A DNA stretch of 64,000 bases from Cyclina sinensis (Eukaryota; Mollusca; Bivalvia; Venerida; Veneridae). Positions 36,601 through 51,600 of the stretch are shown here, in pieces; the first letter of the stretch is position 1; every line of letters begins with the position of its first letter. Made by a program: the position numbers and the translations under genes. A model generated the notes under the pieces. The model did not search any database. It saw only the letters and a program-made list of their open reading frames with translations, and was not told the DNA's origin. The stretch spans positions 24,640,882-24,704,881 of the forward strand of contig JAAONU010000006.1 in NCBI GenBank assembly GCA_012932295.1. Direction: 5' to 3'.

Positions 36601-39600
36601 CCAAAATACTGACTTGGACATAGAAGGAGACAACTTAGTTGATACAAGAACAGTTTGCGATATGATTCAAGTCCCAGGGCACTGTGTTTATGACATTGCG
36701 TTACAAAACATGCAGGGTGGGTAAGGTTTACGATTACAACATGTATAACCTACTGGTAGTGTACTCTACTAACTAAAGAGGTTTGCCTGAAACTGCAACT
36801 TAAAATATTTTAGAACATCTTAAAGCACCAACATCAGGAATAACGTATGGAAGCTAAATATGTCTGTATATTAACTAACTCTTGAAACGTGAGTGTGAGC
36901 CAGCGTAACAGACGTAAATAAAAGCAAAATTAAGGCCTATAACGTTTTATCTGCTACACAGGTCTTGTTGTTTGAATACCACAATTAACACATTTATTTT
37001 CAGGACTATTATTCAAACATTTTGTTACATAATTGAATCATAGAATAAAACAAAGTCGAAGAAGAGTTTTGCAAAATTCAACATAAAAACTGGACGACAA
37101 ACTGAATTGAGCTTTTGCTTGTTACCAGTTCGTCTGAGCATTAGCACTGCATTTCAGAAAACAATGCATACATTCCCAGTAAAAAAGATTACAAAACATG
37201 GCAATCTCAAAAATGTAGTCTTATAAAAAAGAAAATGTAAGAAGTCAAATTCTTCATTTTATTCATAATAATTTTGAAACCAACAATAAAAACAATACAG
37301 CGCTACAATCTTAGTAAGTCCAAAACTGATTACCATGTGTCGTTAATCACCTTTGATCAAAAGTTCACGAGACACTTCCGAAGATTTATGTGTCGGTATG
37401 CATTGTTTTCATTTATGCACAGTGACAACAATTAAATGCATAAAAGTTGGAGCATGCACTTCTTATGTAAAGTTGTTTTCAATTTAATATATTTGCTAAA
37501 TTAAATCGAGACTTAAAATCAGCTGGATAGATAAGAAGATAAAACATTGTATCAAATAGGTGCATCTTTCAAAACTACCATGTTTTTATAATCAGGACGT
37601 ATATTGTGACTGTTATTAGAAATATTGAAAAAAAATCAACAAAAGAAGAGTACGTGGTTATACAAAATGAATGGCAGCTGTGTGCAAACCCAACTTTTAA
37701 GCAATTTAATATGACGAGGCAAGCTCTGTGTTGATCTACGGTTGACTGCTACGGAACATAACTATAATGGTACAGTGCAAATGCTCGTAGAAACCATGCT
37801 GCCTATACTGCATAAATTCGTTATGCATAACGAACCTGTTCCTCGCCAGTAACCAGTTCCGCTACAGCTTCCTTAAAACAATAGGCATAAAACGTTTCAT
37901 TATTATCTGTTTACTTAGTATATTAATATCTTAACCTAATTCAATGTAGCCACGTGCTTACACAATCTGCAAAGCAATTGCTGTGGACACTGCAACCTTA
38001 GAGGGAATATTACTAGAATTATTCGACTGGATAAAATAAAACTCAATGGTAAATGTGCGAATGCAGTTCTAGTAGTATACGGAATTTACATATACAGTAT
38101 TCACAGACCAACAACAGAGTTACAAAAGTTGAAAGAAAGCCATACCATAAATATGAATGAATAAAAATTATAATATAAATTTTGTTATGCATAATGAATT
38201 TTGTTCTGAACTGATATTGTTGAAGCAATGAAAATATACAAAGAAGATCTTGGAAGCATTCACAAAAATGTAAAATGCAATATGGTTTAAGTGAACTATA
38301 CGATTTCAGCTGGATGTTTTATAAGTAGTAAAACAAAAAGGATTTGCTGCAGAAATGGCTATGTCTTGTAGAATGAAGTCGTACAAAGCATAGTTAGCGG
38401 TACACGCTTGTGTACATTGCCGTGCAGAAAATAAGCAGTTTATCAGAACATGTAAGCGTCACACTGAAGAAACAGAAAATCACAGACACTGTACCTGAAT
38501 ATAATGAAAGTAAGCATTGGCTTAGATATTTAAATACTTAGCAGTAATAAAAAGATAAATCCCTCAAATTAAATAATGGACAGTAATATTGAAAAAAAAT
38601 CATTTTATACGGCATACACACTTCCCTTCAGAAACACTAGCAAAGAAGTGCCAGATTGCAACAATGTTGCAATCAGTGAGTGAAGATAATGTTACAGAAG
38701 TTCAGACAGACTGCAAAAGAAGAATACAAAAGCTAAACTTTTTGAAAAAGGATGGTATGTTGAAATGTTTCAGTAATTCATTTAAACATTATTCGTGTTC
38801 TGAGAACTCCACAAATAAACACATTACCCTATTTCACTAACTGGTTTCTTTTGATAATTTCTTATGGAAAACCAGAGCTCTAAAAATATAACGAATACAT
38901 TACACTATTGCTTGATTTGTTAGCGCTTTCATCCGGGATTTAAACTTAGTGTTAGATGTAGTGAAATTATAAAAATCAATTGAAAATACCTTTTAAAACG
39001 TTAACAAAGGTAAGCCGGTGTTCTGTTTCACTTTTTTGTACGCTCAAAAAACGAATTATACCTTCAATCTACACAATTATTAGTTGTTCTATGATCTATT
39101 TGACAACATTTATTGGGATAAGACTAAAAAGCTGATGCCTTGAAGAATACATTCAGAGATGTTAGTATAACAAAACGACATATATATGCTTTTTACATAA
39201 ATATCACACTCATTTATATACTTACTCCGAATTCATTGATCATGACGTCAGCGATGCTCCCCAAGACGGTGATAAAGTCAAATATATTCCAAGGATCCCG
39301 GAAGTAATTCTAATAAAAAAGAAATACCACTGAATTCAAGATGTTTTAAAAGACATGTATACATTAAAATTTAAATTATTTAATAGACTGCAAACAAAGA
39401 AAGAGAAATTAGATTTAACGAAGTAACAAATGTCAACATCTATTCATCCATTAACATTTTCTGACATTTTAAAAGATCGTCATTTGACATTATTTTAATC
39501 ATTTCATTACAATTAAAAATTATTATAACTCAAACAGATCTGAAAAAAACTATTTTCAGCTTTTCAACTATTATATTTTAGAACAACACAAAGAAATTTC

Positions 39601-42600
39601 AAAGCTATCATTTCTGATATAACAGTTTTATGATATAAAGTCAATTCTCTAAGATTATATTGAAGACAACATCTTTAACATTGAGTAAAAGTGACTGTTT
39701 ATAATGGGTGTTAACAACAGCAAGTTGCATTGCGCTTTATTATGAGACAATAAAATAAAACAAAGCTCTTCTTTCGAGTTTAAAATTACGCAATTTCGAA
39801 GTATACACATTAAAAACCAATGTCTCCTTTTTCTTTGCAAAAGAAACCCGTTTATTTTTTTATAAAAATCTGTCATCAACGTATGAATCCGCAATGTAAC
39901 TTTTATTTAGTACATATATATATATGTACAGGTAGTACTGTTTTCAAATTACATGCACCAGAGCTAAGAGAAAAGTTAGCAAAATAATGACAAGAGTAGT
40001 CTGCCACAATGAAGCTGAGATTAATATTCCCATATAATACATCAATTTATACAGAAATAAGTTGATTGTAAAATTGTTTAAGAAAACAATTTTACAATAT
40101 AAATAGTCTTTGTAAAAAGAGTACAAAAATGAATTTCTCAAATCAATAAACATGTCTATGATGTAGACACATAACTTTACGAAAGAAAAGTACCTGTAAA
40201 ACATTACCCAAGTTCAATCCCTATGTACATTTTAACATCGACGTATCTACCACTGCTCAGCGCTACTACAATGTTGACGGCATGTACACTGCCGTTTAAA
40301 AAGCAGATTTTGTTCTTTTTATCTTTCTCAGACAAATATTTCCATTTCATCTGCAGGAGTCTTTTTGTAGAAGAAAAAGTATGTTGTGTTTTCCAGATAG
40401 TGACATTCTATTAAAAAAGTGATGCGCTGGCACTCTTCAAATGTTACCTATCTTTTGTTCAGACGAACACTTCAAACACTGATTCCTAGATCGGACATTA
40501 AAGTGACATTAAAGTGAGTCCTTGAAACCATTAAAATACAAATTTCTCCTTTTTCCTTTCACTAAACTTGGTTTGTACTTCTTTTTATGACAATACCTTA
40601 ACAATTCAAATAATAAATTATTCATTTGTTTGAAAAAAAATCCGGTTGTTTTTATTTTATTTTTATTTGAACCTCACTGGAACAAAACTTATAATATCAT
40701 TCTGATGATTTCATTTGGTAATTTGAAAATAACTGAATGGACTTGTGAATCACAAAAGAACACAGGACCAGTTTTAGCAAGGTGGACTTTCCATTACTGT
40801 GCATTCAAACTGCAAAAATCATAATTGTGAGTTTAACCTATAAAATCATGTGATCGTTATAATTGGCAACGTAATATATTTTAATATGCATTTATCTTAA
40901 ACGATTGCCAGTACAGAAAAAAGAAGCCAAGCAACTTCTACTTGAAAGAAAAAAAACTTTTTGCACTGTCATGCCACAAACTTGTCTACCTTGAGCAATT
41001 AAAGGTAGGATTAAGACAATAATAACAAAGATATGAAATTTGCTGAGGGATTAGCTTGTACTCAGAAAGGGTCATACAATACAATATTAATACTACACAC
41101 AGAAGATCCAAACCTTAACTCCGAACGCCAACAGTTTTAGTATACATTCTATCGTAAAGAGCACCGTGAAGACTATATTTATTGAAATGAGAACCTTCTC
41201 GTAAAAGGACCCTTTTTCAGAATTTGACGGCTGTCCATCCTGTCTCATCTTCGCCATGAAATTATCCTCAAACTCTTTCTGATTATTAAACTGATGCAAA
41301 AATTGTAAAAAAGAAACATACAAATTAAGTATAACTGGAAAAATGCCACTGTTAGTAAGCAGTGTTTGAAAAAAAGACAACAGGCATCTTTCCTTGAATT
41401 TTGCACTAAAATACAACCAACAGTTGTTTCAGCATACAAACAAATCTCCTCAAACTGTAATGCTTAACAATGAGTAAATTTCCCATTTTTCCTTAAATTC
41501 AGCTCCAATTTGAATGGACTGGCCGAATACTTTTGGCAACAGCATTTGCTAAAGCAATGAAGATGAAACATTTTGATTATATATATGCAAAATTCAAGGG
41601 CCATTTCCATCACCAATTGTTATCTTGATAAAATACATACATGTACATAATACATTTTGGCAAAAGCTAATGCCTTCTTAACAGAAATGACAATGGCCCA
41701 TGCCTAAATGCAAACACTAATTGCATAAAAATGATCTAAAACAATTCACTGACTTGAACTTAATCACTTCAAAGCAATCAGATCTGGTATACGTTATGTT
41801 CTTCATGTCTTCTTTTATAAACTTACGTCCAAATAGTTATTTCGAAAAGAACAGAGGTTAAACTACTCAAATATACATTTATATAATCATGATTTGAAGG
41901 ATATTTCCTCGTTAATTTGGTTTTCTCGTTAACTGTTCGCTTTAAAATAAAATTTATGCTTTATGTATATAATGGTCATAACATATACCTCTCGTAACAA
42001 ATTTGTTAATACACTCAAACCAAACCACTCTCCATTCCCATTCCTCAGGCATACATAAAGGCAAAATGCCCTTGTTTATACATGTTAGTACTGCATAACT
42101 CACAGAAGGTGTTGTTGATTTCAAGGACGCTACAAAATGTAGTTTATTCTGCTACAGAACTTGTTAAGCGCTTTTTCTTCAATGTGAGTGCTTTTAACAA
42201 TTTTGACCAACTGACAAAATATCACGATACATCTAGGTTGGCACTAAACAATCAAACTTCATAGCCAGATCTCACATTAAATATTATGCCATTTTAAAAT
42301 AATATTACCATATATATAATTAAAAAGTGGTATTTATTAATAATTTCAGAAATCTTTGAAGCCATTAGCTATTTCGGCTTATGATAAAGCAAACATAGTA
42401 CTTCCATGTTAGCTATTTGCTAAGTTAGGTTAAATGTTACTAATTTTTCGATCGTCACTGAAAGTCCTCTACATCAGCACACCTAAAGAGTTACACAATA
42501 TGGCCTATTTTACTTCGGTTTAAAGACATATTTTCAATATTTTGTATATCTGAAAAGATGTCACTGCTTTGTAAAACACTTCTAACATCTTTTAGATGTA

Positions 42601-45600
42601 GTTACAATTAATTTACTTTTAAAGAAACTTGAAGTTTTGTTTTTCAGTGTCTTTGAAAAACCTAGTAGAAATAGGCCATTACGTAACACGTGCAGAAAAG
42701 AAACCTTGTGACCGGTTACATATGAAAAAATAAACATCCACAATTGTAAAATTCAGTGACTGTGTGGTTAGCTAATTCATTAGTTTTACTCTTACCCTTC
42801 CGAAACCCAACAATTTTAAGACACATTCTATGGTAAATAATATCGTGCACGCCATGTTTATGTATTTTAGGATGTCACGATACAACGGTGGTTCTTCATA
42901 CAGCTATAAAACAATAAATATTTTTAATTAGGATACTCCTTGCATACTTCCACTTGAGCAATAAGTGTTTCAGTATAATCACAAAATACATAGCATATAT
43001 GATAAAACGGCCCTTCTTTGAAATATAAACAATCTTCAGTTAAAATAGTTTACATCTAAAAGATCAGCCAAATATTCTATTCCAGTTATGAAACTGGACG
43101 ATACTTATATAATCTAAACAACATTTGCGTAACATATACAAAACGGAAAGTTTGTTACATGTGATAAAAATTAATGGAATAAACATTCAAATATGATCCA
43201 AATTTACTTTATTGTCGCATTTTCTGGCTGATTGTGACAAAATACTCAAAACATTTTAACTGAAGCTGTTGTAAAAATTACTTTCAGTCAGACAAAACAA
43301 AGCATAGACTTTAATCTTTATTGTAACTTTAAGGGATGAAAAAAAACAACAACAAAAAAACCAAAAGCATTTTCTCAAAAACTTAATATTTTCTGTATCT
43401 GTAAGTTATATAACTGATCTTTCAAGAGCACAAACTATCGGAAGACAGAAAGATCCAATTTACTCTACTCGTGAAAAGTATCATACATCACGTGACCATG
43501 AAAGTGAAAGCAAAGAAGCATATTTTAAATCAAATTGCTTTAAAATCATCAAACAATCGCTGGTTCACAAAGATATAATCCTTGATGGCTGTTTTTTATT
43601 TTTTAATTGATATCCTCTTTTCAATGCTATGACAATATGATTCAAATGTGCCCTGTTTGAGAAAAGTTCACAGTTTATAAAAAGAACATTGTTGAATCTT
43701 TTAATATCATAATTTTATTTAGTTTTCTTTCATGCAAAAATGGTACATTCAAACTGAAAAAAGGGTTTCTAAAACATTAAATATCGACACATAAATGAAG
43801 CAAAACAGCCATCAGGATATTTCCACTGTCTGGTTGATCTACAAAACAGCTACTTAATAGATATATGAAACAAAAACTGCAGCTAACAGGATGGAATTGT
43901 TATGTGTATGAATAATACAATTATATACTTTCACTATGACAAAAAAACTAATTTAAACCGTTCGATCAACAAAACGACCACGGTCAAAATAAAAACTATA
44001 TAATAATTGATTATATCCAGCTCATTTATATAGAAAGATATTTTTGTGGATAAATGTTAATTACATATTCCCTCGACCTGTTCAGTTTTCAAAAAAGGAA
44101 CCTAGATTTATAGGTAACACTGGGCCAATAAATCACAAAAGTACTAGACATTTTCAAATCATGATTAACCCTAAACCACAGAACTAGTTCTACTATTAAG
44201 GACGAACGTATTTCATATATTCTATCACTGATACTGATATAATTTTTTAAAAGGGCAAACAGTATGTTATTAAACAAACCTTATGCTATTAAACAATCAA
44301 TGCAAGAATAAGCAGTACTCGCGGATACTACATTTAGCAGCAACTCACTGTCACAATCAAACTTTCAGATGATACAACAAAGTTCATAAGCACACTTTGA
44401 CGCAGACTATATCTAAATAGCCTTTTCTCTGTTGACCAACAGCACCAGGGCCAGGTATATGAGTACATAGTTAAAGTCTCGTTTCTCAATCTCTATAAAA
44501 AGAGCAGTTTTTATAACAGATTATTTCTCCTTAAGCTTGTTTCGCTTCATTCAAACCTTTTTATTTTATATTTAGGAAACAAGTTCTTGCAACTTATATT
44601 TATCACCCTCGATAGCTGCTCCCTAGATTTCACCCAGTAATCAACAGAACAGAAAGTGTGGAATGTGGAAAATCAATGAATACCCTGACCACAACTGCTT
44701 AGGTAAAACTGGTGATTGACCTTTGTCTAACTGCACATTGCAATTTAAAGCATGCATGATTATCGCCGTTCCTGGACGGCGATATATACAATTAACAAGA
44801 TTTGAACAGTTTTGCCTGTACACCGCCTGCCTTTAGCCAATCAAAGCAAAGCATTTCATATCACATGATAACCAAATGGACGACAACATTTTTCAGCAAG
44901 GGATGCGTAAATGGACTCGCCCAACCGCCATGTTTGTCGGGTTACTTATTCTTACAACTGAAAAATACCATCATCAATGTACGATCTCAGTACCAGTCTT
45001 CAGGCTCGTGTAGGATAAATACAGGATAATCGCAATATTTTTTGCTACATGTCATTTTTAACTAGAGAATGAAGTCTAAATAAGAGTATGGTTTATTTGT
45101 TTTTTCCAAAACTTGCACTTAAAGAAAAAAATAAATGCTTGCTTCCTGGCGATTCTAATCAGGATACAAACTCCCCGCAGGGGTTACTTCCCCTGATTAG
45201 TACAGTAAAAGTAGCAAAGCGTGACGTGACCGGTGCAAGGAGTTTGATCAGGATTTTTCCGTGTTTTATATATGCTTGATTGGGGTCAGGGCAATATCGT
45301 ATTTTTTACCTAAAATTTAATCTGTTTAAATTGTACATATAATATTCTTATGGTACTGAAGAACTGTATCTAGCTTTTGTTAAGTATACATTTTTTAGTA
45401 ATAAATAAAGTTAAAAAACTACGCAAATAGTCAATTAATTATGCGTAGACTGGTTTACAACCAAGCAATATTTACAAGGTTTTAATGCTGCAAATTTTAA
45501 CATGATGTATAAAGATATTGGGATGTTTTCATAAAGAAACCAAATCGTCAGCTTTCAAAAATAGTCCAGCTACAATAAAAATTACAATGTATATTTCATC

Positions 45601-48600
45601 TACTTTATAATTTCTGTGTGAAAATTATCAAATATAACTTCGCTTTTCAGTGCAAAGCATGTTGTAAGATTATCAAATTAATGAATGAAGAACATGAAAT
45701 ACATTCATCTATGGATAAGACGAAATGCATGGCTGAACGGCGATTTCAAGCATTTTTGGAAATGCTAATACTTGTCATTAGAGTATAATTGAAACTCGCA
45801 AACTGACACAACTGCATTTAGTTAGCTCTTCCTATCGAAGAGCTAAAAGAAGACAGCCATTTCAAAACATACGCTAGTTCTGTTCCGTTTCAGTACATAC
45901 TAGTATTTTATCCCAGAACAAAAGCCTTTCTTAGGAAATTATATTGTCAAACAGTTCTAAAGCAAACCAAACTCTAATGATCTAGCAAGAGACAAAACGC
46001 ATCATATATGTTTGTGTTACCAAACACAATTATTCAAAATAACCAAAAATACTGATGGTTGTATGAATTCTTTTTAAGTCTGGCTCATACTCAGGTACAA
46101 AGGTTTTGGTAGCTTGTGGTGTTTCGTAAAGGATCATGATTTTTCTAGTATATAAATATATGTACCGTAAATATATTGTCTGAAAGACGTGTACTCTATA
46201 TCGTGTGAAATCGTCAACTTATTTAAGTAGCATCTGTTTTAATAAAGCCACTGGTTTTGTATGAATATCTATAAGGGATACATCATTGTCACTTTGCGAA
46301 ATACGTAAATAAGCAACTGAAAAATAACGTCTTACACATTACAGTCACCCAACGACATTTCAACGTAAACAATGTGTTTAATGTGGGATAAAAATTTAGT
46401 GCCTTACTTCGTATAAACTTGTTTTAGCATTATGAACCTGTAAATTGTGACATAATTTTAACAATATGTATGTTGCAGATTCACTTAAATGTTTAGGCTG
46501 GATATTTGAAGATATTGTCTTAAGAGGATTTCTACACTTACAAAAGAAAAAGTTAAGCAGATTTGCTGAGCACAGAGACCAAAACCTGTAAAAAGCATAA
46601 TTATTTATACAATACTAATTGGGAAACAGTTAGATGATATGACTTTTGACAGAAATGTAGACAACACTTATTTAGCTCAGAGTCTAATGACAGATTCCAT
46701 AAATATTACATGAGCGTAATAAGTTAAAAAAAAGAAAGACAGTGTCGTTTTCTGTCAGAAATCATAAAAGTTCTAAAGTTTTATACTAAAATCCATGTTA
46801 AACTGAACATAAGCGAATTTAATCAAGCGGGTAATAATATACGTACCTTCATCATAAGAACCACGGTGTTCAAAGCTATAAGTGTCATTACTAAGTATTC
46901 AAATTTTGGAGACACTACCAATTTCCACACCCTGTATTTGAAAGACCCTTTGTTCTTTGGCATAAAGCGACACAATGGTTTTGCATTCATCGTGAAGTCA
47001 ATGCATTGTTTCTGTAAATAAAAAGTTTAAAAGGCGTACTTCAATAAAGTACTTTCACATAAACCGATGGAATATTGAGCTTACAACTAAAACAATAGCA
47101 CAACATTATTAGAATAAGTATTTATAAAAAAAATGCTGAATGTGAAAGTCAGTGCGAATAAAATCTAAAAAATAATCTGTTGTAGGCAAACAATTCATAA
47201 GTAGATAAAGAAACCCTCGGTTAAAGATGTACATATCGCAGTTTATATTAATGAAAATTCTTATTCAAGTAAAAAAATGACCAAATATTAAAAAAATGGT
47301 AGATAATGTTTACAAACAAAATAACAAAATGATTATATAGACTAACATTGTAATACAAAACACTTTACAATTCTCTTCTTATTTATAGTAACATTTTCTC
47401 TTGAAATAAAGATACACATTAAATGCTCAAAAATATTTACTTGATTTTTATCTAGGTCCTGGTCTCCGAGATCACTCTCTCCCTGTTCCTGGAATGTGAT
47501 GATAATGAGCGCAACAAAAATATTCACGAAGAAAAATGGAAAGACAATGAAAAATACAACATAGAAAACTGCCATCTCCATGTGGTAGTTCGGCTGTGGA
47601 CCTGTATCAACAAACGTAGAGTCCATGGAATTCTTCAGTACTCTGAAATGATAAAAGAAATACAAATAGAATGAAAGAAATAGTTGTACCATTTTATTTA
47701 GACATGAATCAAAAACCTTCTTAAGATCTTCAAATAGCGAGGAGTTTTAAGCAGGGCCTTTACTGCAATAGCAGTTAAACAACATAAATGAAATATAATA
47801 AGAATTAATAATTGGCTTAAAGTACATTAATATTAATGCATTGTTGATGAGCTTTTACATTTATGGTATTGATAAAAGTACTGTTTCGTTTTAACTAGTG
47901 ACTGGTTTCCCAGCTATCCGATTGACGTATGTTAATTAGTTGTAGCATGAACAGTTAATCGACTTTCAAACAAGGTATCTAGTAAATTTCTATTATACAA
48001 GTTGAATGAATTACACAAGTTAAAGTTATCTGATATCTAATCTTGAACAACCCATTCAGTTTTATTATCAACTTGTGCAGAACTACATTAATTCTTTGAT
48101 CTGATGACTGTAATACTTACGCTGGCCACCCTTCTCCAGTAGTAACTGTGAACAGTGTCAGCATGGCATAAAACACATTATCGTAATGAAAGTCCTGACG
48201 TAGCCACTGACGTTCTTCTACTGACGGGGAGTCTGGTCCGTCCTCATAGGAGAAATACTGACCCCTTTAAAAGCATTTACAAAAATAAAACACCACACAT
48301 ATAAAACTAACAGACGAAGAATCAATAAAAGCAAATCAGTAACTCTGTCCATAATCATTACATTATAAGTTCAAACAGTAAAAAGATTACAAAACAGAGA
48401 CTCTAAAAATATCTTTATTTAATGTATGCATACAAAATTGAAAGCAAGTGCTCACAGGATTGATATTATAATAATAAAAGTCACCAACGTATGCAAAAAC
48501 AGTTCTCAACCATCTTTCCTATAAATAATAAAGCCAATGGAAATGAAATACATGAGTGACTTGATCGTAGTTGTGAATTCTGAATCATACGTTTGCACAC

Positions 48601-51600
48601 TTATGAAGTACCTTTGACTTTAAGTAATTAATGATTAAAATGATGTAATGAGTTCTCTTTAACTTACTTGCACTCTTCTCTCGTTTCTTTTGATTCATCG
48701 GTACAGTAAAAGAACTTGCCCTTAAACAACTGTACAGCAATCACGGCGAAAATAAATTGGAACAACATGTAGACTATCAGAATATTGGACACATTCTTCA
48801 ACGAATTCACAACACAATCAAAAACAGCCTGAAAATACCATTCACATAAATTACATAAACTCAAAACTTTGCTCTATAAAATAAATACATCAGCATTAAG
48901 ATTTTCAAGAAATCGTAAGTGTATTGCACTGGTAATTCAGAATTATGGTATTCCATCATGGGCTTTGTACTGTCTCTAATTTCTTAAAGTTTAGGAATAT
49001 ATCATCATATGTTGAAATGAAAAGAAAAGTTAAACAAACATTTTAAAACTTTTTTTGCACCATTTCTTTCTTAAAATACTTTTATTTTCAAAACAATGTT
49101 TCGATTTTGTTCAATAGAAAAGAATAACAAGAGAAAAGTTTACATAGACATAATTGTATAATGAGTCATAAAATTACCTTTTTCAATATTTTACAATAAA
49201 TTTAGAAAAAGAAAAATAGACAAAATCATATAACAAATAGAAAAACTGTATAAAACTGTATGTGAAGTAATAACAAACCTTGAGTTTTGGTACCCGATTG
49301 ATGGTTTTTAAAGGTCTTAACACTCTTAAAACCCTTAGTGACTTGATAGTGTTCAGATTCTTCCCTGCGCTGTCACTGAAATTTAAATAAAAACAAGTTT
49401 TTTTAACATTGGTCACATTTCTGTGCTTTGACATAGCATTCTGGGACTTTTTGCCGAAGGTTATACATTCAGTTTCAACTTGCAATTAAATAAAAAAGAT
49501 CACTGACCAACCACCAACGGCACATTCAAATATTGATGCATTTGAAAACTCTTATAATTATAAATTCTGATATACTGCTGGCAACGTTACTTTCTGATGT
49601 AATAAAAACCTGTATACAAAACAAAACCCAACAAATTTCTTTGTTGCATTTACTTCCAAACTTCAAACTGAGAAAAATATACACATTATCAGTACATCAA
49701 CAGACAAATTATTACAATCAGTTATATTGTGTGCGTTTTCTTTAACTAGTGCGATATATAAGTTTCAAGATGCGTGAGAACCACAATGTAGCGAATGTCA
49801 AAAGCAAAACTGTATTAATATTTCATAATCATTTTTAAATATAAGCAATGGAATGGCAGTTTTGCATTTAACCACAAATATGCACTTCTAATACCACGTA
49901 CTATAGGCTGCTCTATTAACTACTTAGATAAGAAAAATACGTATTAAGGAAATGCCTGAAAGATTCCCTTTTCACATCTTTACAAGTTGCTTGCAACTTA
50001 TATAAGTCTCCAGTAGCTGTTCAGAACAAATTTATAAAGCGATATCATCCAAGTATTAGGTCTATCAGAAAGAACAGAAACGAAACTATTTTACATTATC
50101 TAAACTGGGTACATTCAGACTTCTTTTAGTATTTTCCAAAAATGTAACTATTCTGTAAACCAAAATATAATTATCTCCTCAAACACATCCCAAACAAAAC
50201 TCTAAGGTCTCTTTTTTTCTCAATTGACAATAGCCGTATGAGCAGCTAAAATTCAATATCAGTGTAGAAAAGTAACGAGTTTTTGTGGAACTATTTTCTA
50301 TTTCATTATCAGTTGCGAGGAAACATTCTTAGAGGGTCTGGACATGTTAAATGACTGTTTGCAACAAAATATCCTTTCGTTGAAAAAATTTGGTTCAATA
50401 AAAATGTTTACAACTTTTCAATTGATCATAAAATACAAAACCAAAAGATCAACTGGAGGGAATTTACATCATCTGAACAGATCCAGATTAGGGGAAACAC
50501 GAAAAAAAGGGATCAAACAAAGCACGCAAATTAGAAAGAAAGGAGGTATATTACAGTTGCAGTATTTTATACATTCCATGATAATTTTATATGCTGCCCT
50601 TTATTACGCATATTTCTGAGGCCCCAAAAGGGTTACTAAATAAGCATATTAAAGTCTCCTATCAATAATTCACTGCTGAATCAAAAACGGGATTACCGGC
50701 AAGGTTAATCGTCATGCACATTTATCAAGAAATATTTGTTTATGGTGACTGCATTTCAAAATGCAATTGTAACACATAGAAAAGAAAAGTCATTTGTAAT
50801 TTTATGTAGATTCACAATACACAGCTTTGTAAAAAGTGTGACCAAATAGCAAAAGTTTGGTTTATCATTATCATTTCATACTTTTAACTTGTTGTTTAAT
50901 CAGACTAAGACAAAAGCTTTGGTATACTATAGAGTATATACATGAATTCCTTGTTCTGCCACCCTAGAAATTCTTGCTTTTGATATCAAGTATTCGAATG
51001 TGTAGTATATAATCCATAATTCATGCATAACTTAAAAGTATCTGAAAAAGATTAGATTTTCACATTGCTGTTATCATATAACTTCAAAAGTATGTCAGTT
51101 TTTACTGGTAGCAAATCAATCAAATCTACAACTTTACATCAAATGCAATACTTGGTGGGTCACATGTGGTGCAGAAAACTATTTCAGTGAGAAGTAAGGC
51201 TAATGCATGGTACTGACTTTAAAATAGAAAAAAACAAAGCTATTAACAATGGAACTGCTGCCCTCGCATTTCTGTACAAACCTTTTCTCTCATTTCTGCT
51301 ACATTTTTTTCATTTTTCTGATTTTGTTTGGTTGATACTATTCTCCACAGAAGAAAAGATGTGTCTTTCAATGTCATTATACATATTATTATCACTTTAC
51401 TTATACCTGTTTTTCTTACAGATATTTTGTTTAGTACTGGTTCATTTCATTGCTTTTTTCTTAACGTTTGACAGATTAGAGACAATTTTTTCTTTACTTC
51501 GCTGGCTAAACGTTATAAACATATAGCACAGTGCAGTTTTTTTAAAAGGCGTCTACACCTAAACAGTTTATTTCTTTGATCTAACCGACTGAAGAAAAAT

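Noticed and set aside
51203..51526. 107-codon hydrophobic plus-strand frame in the large Cav2 intron
   Set aside because: T-rich intronic sequence gives Phe/Leu-rich chance frames; no splice sites or similarity.
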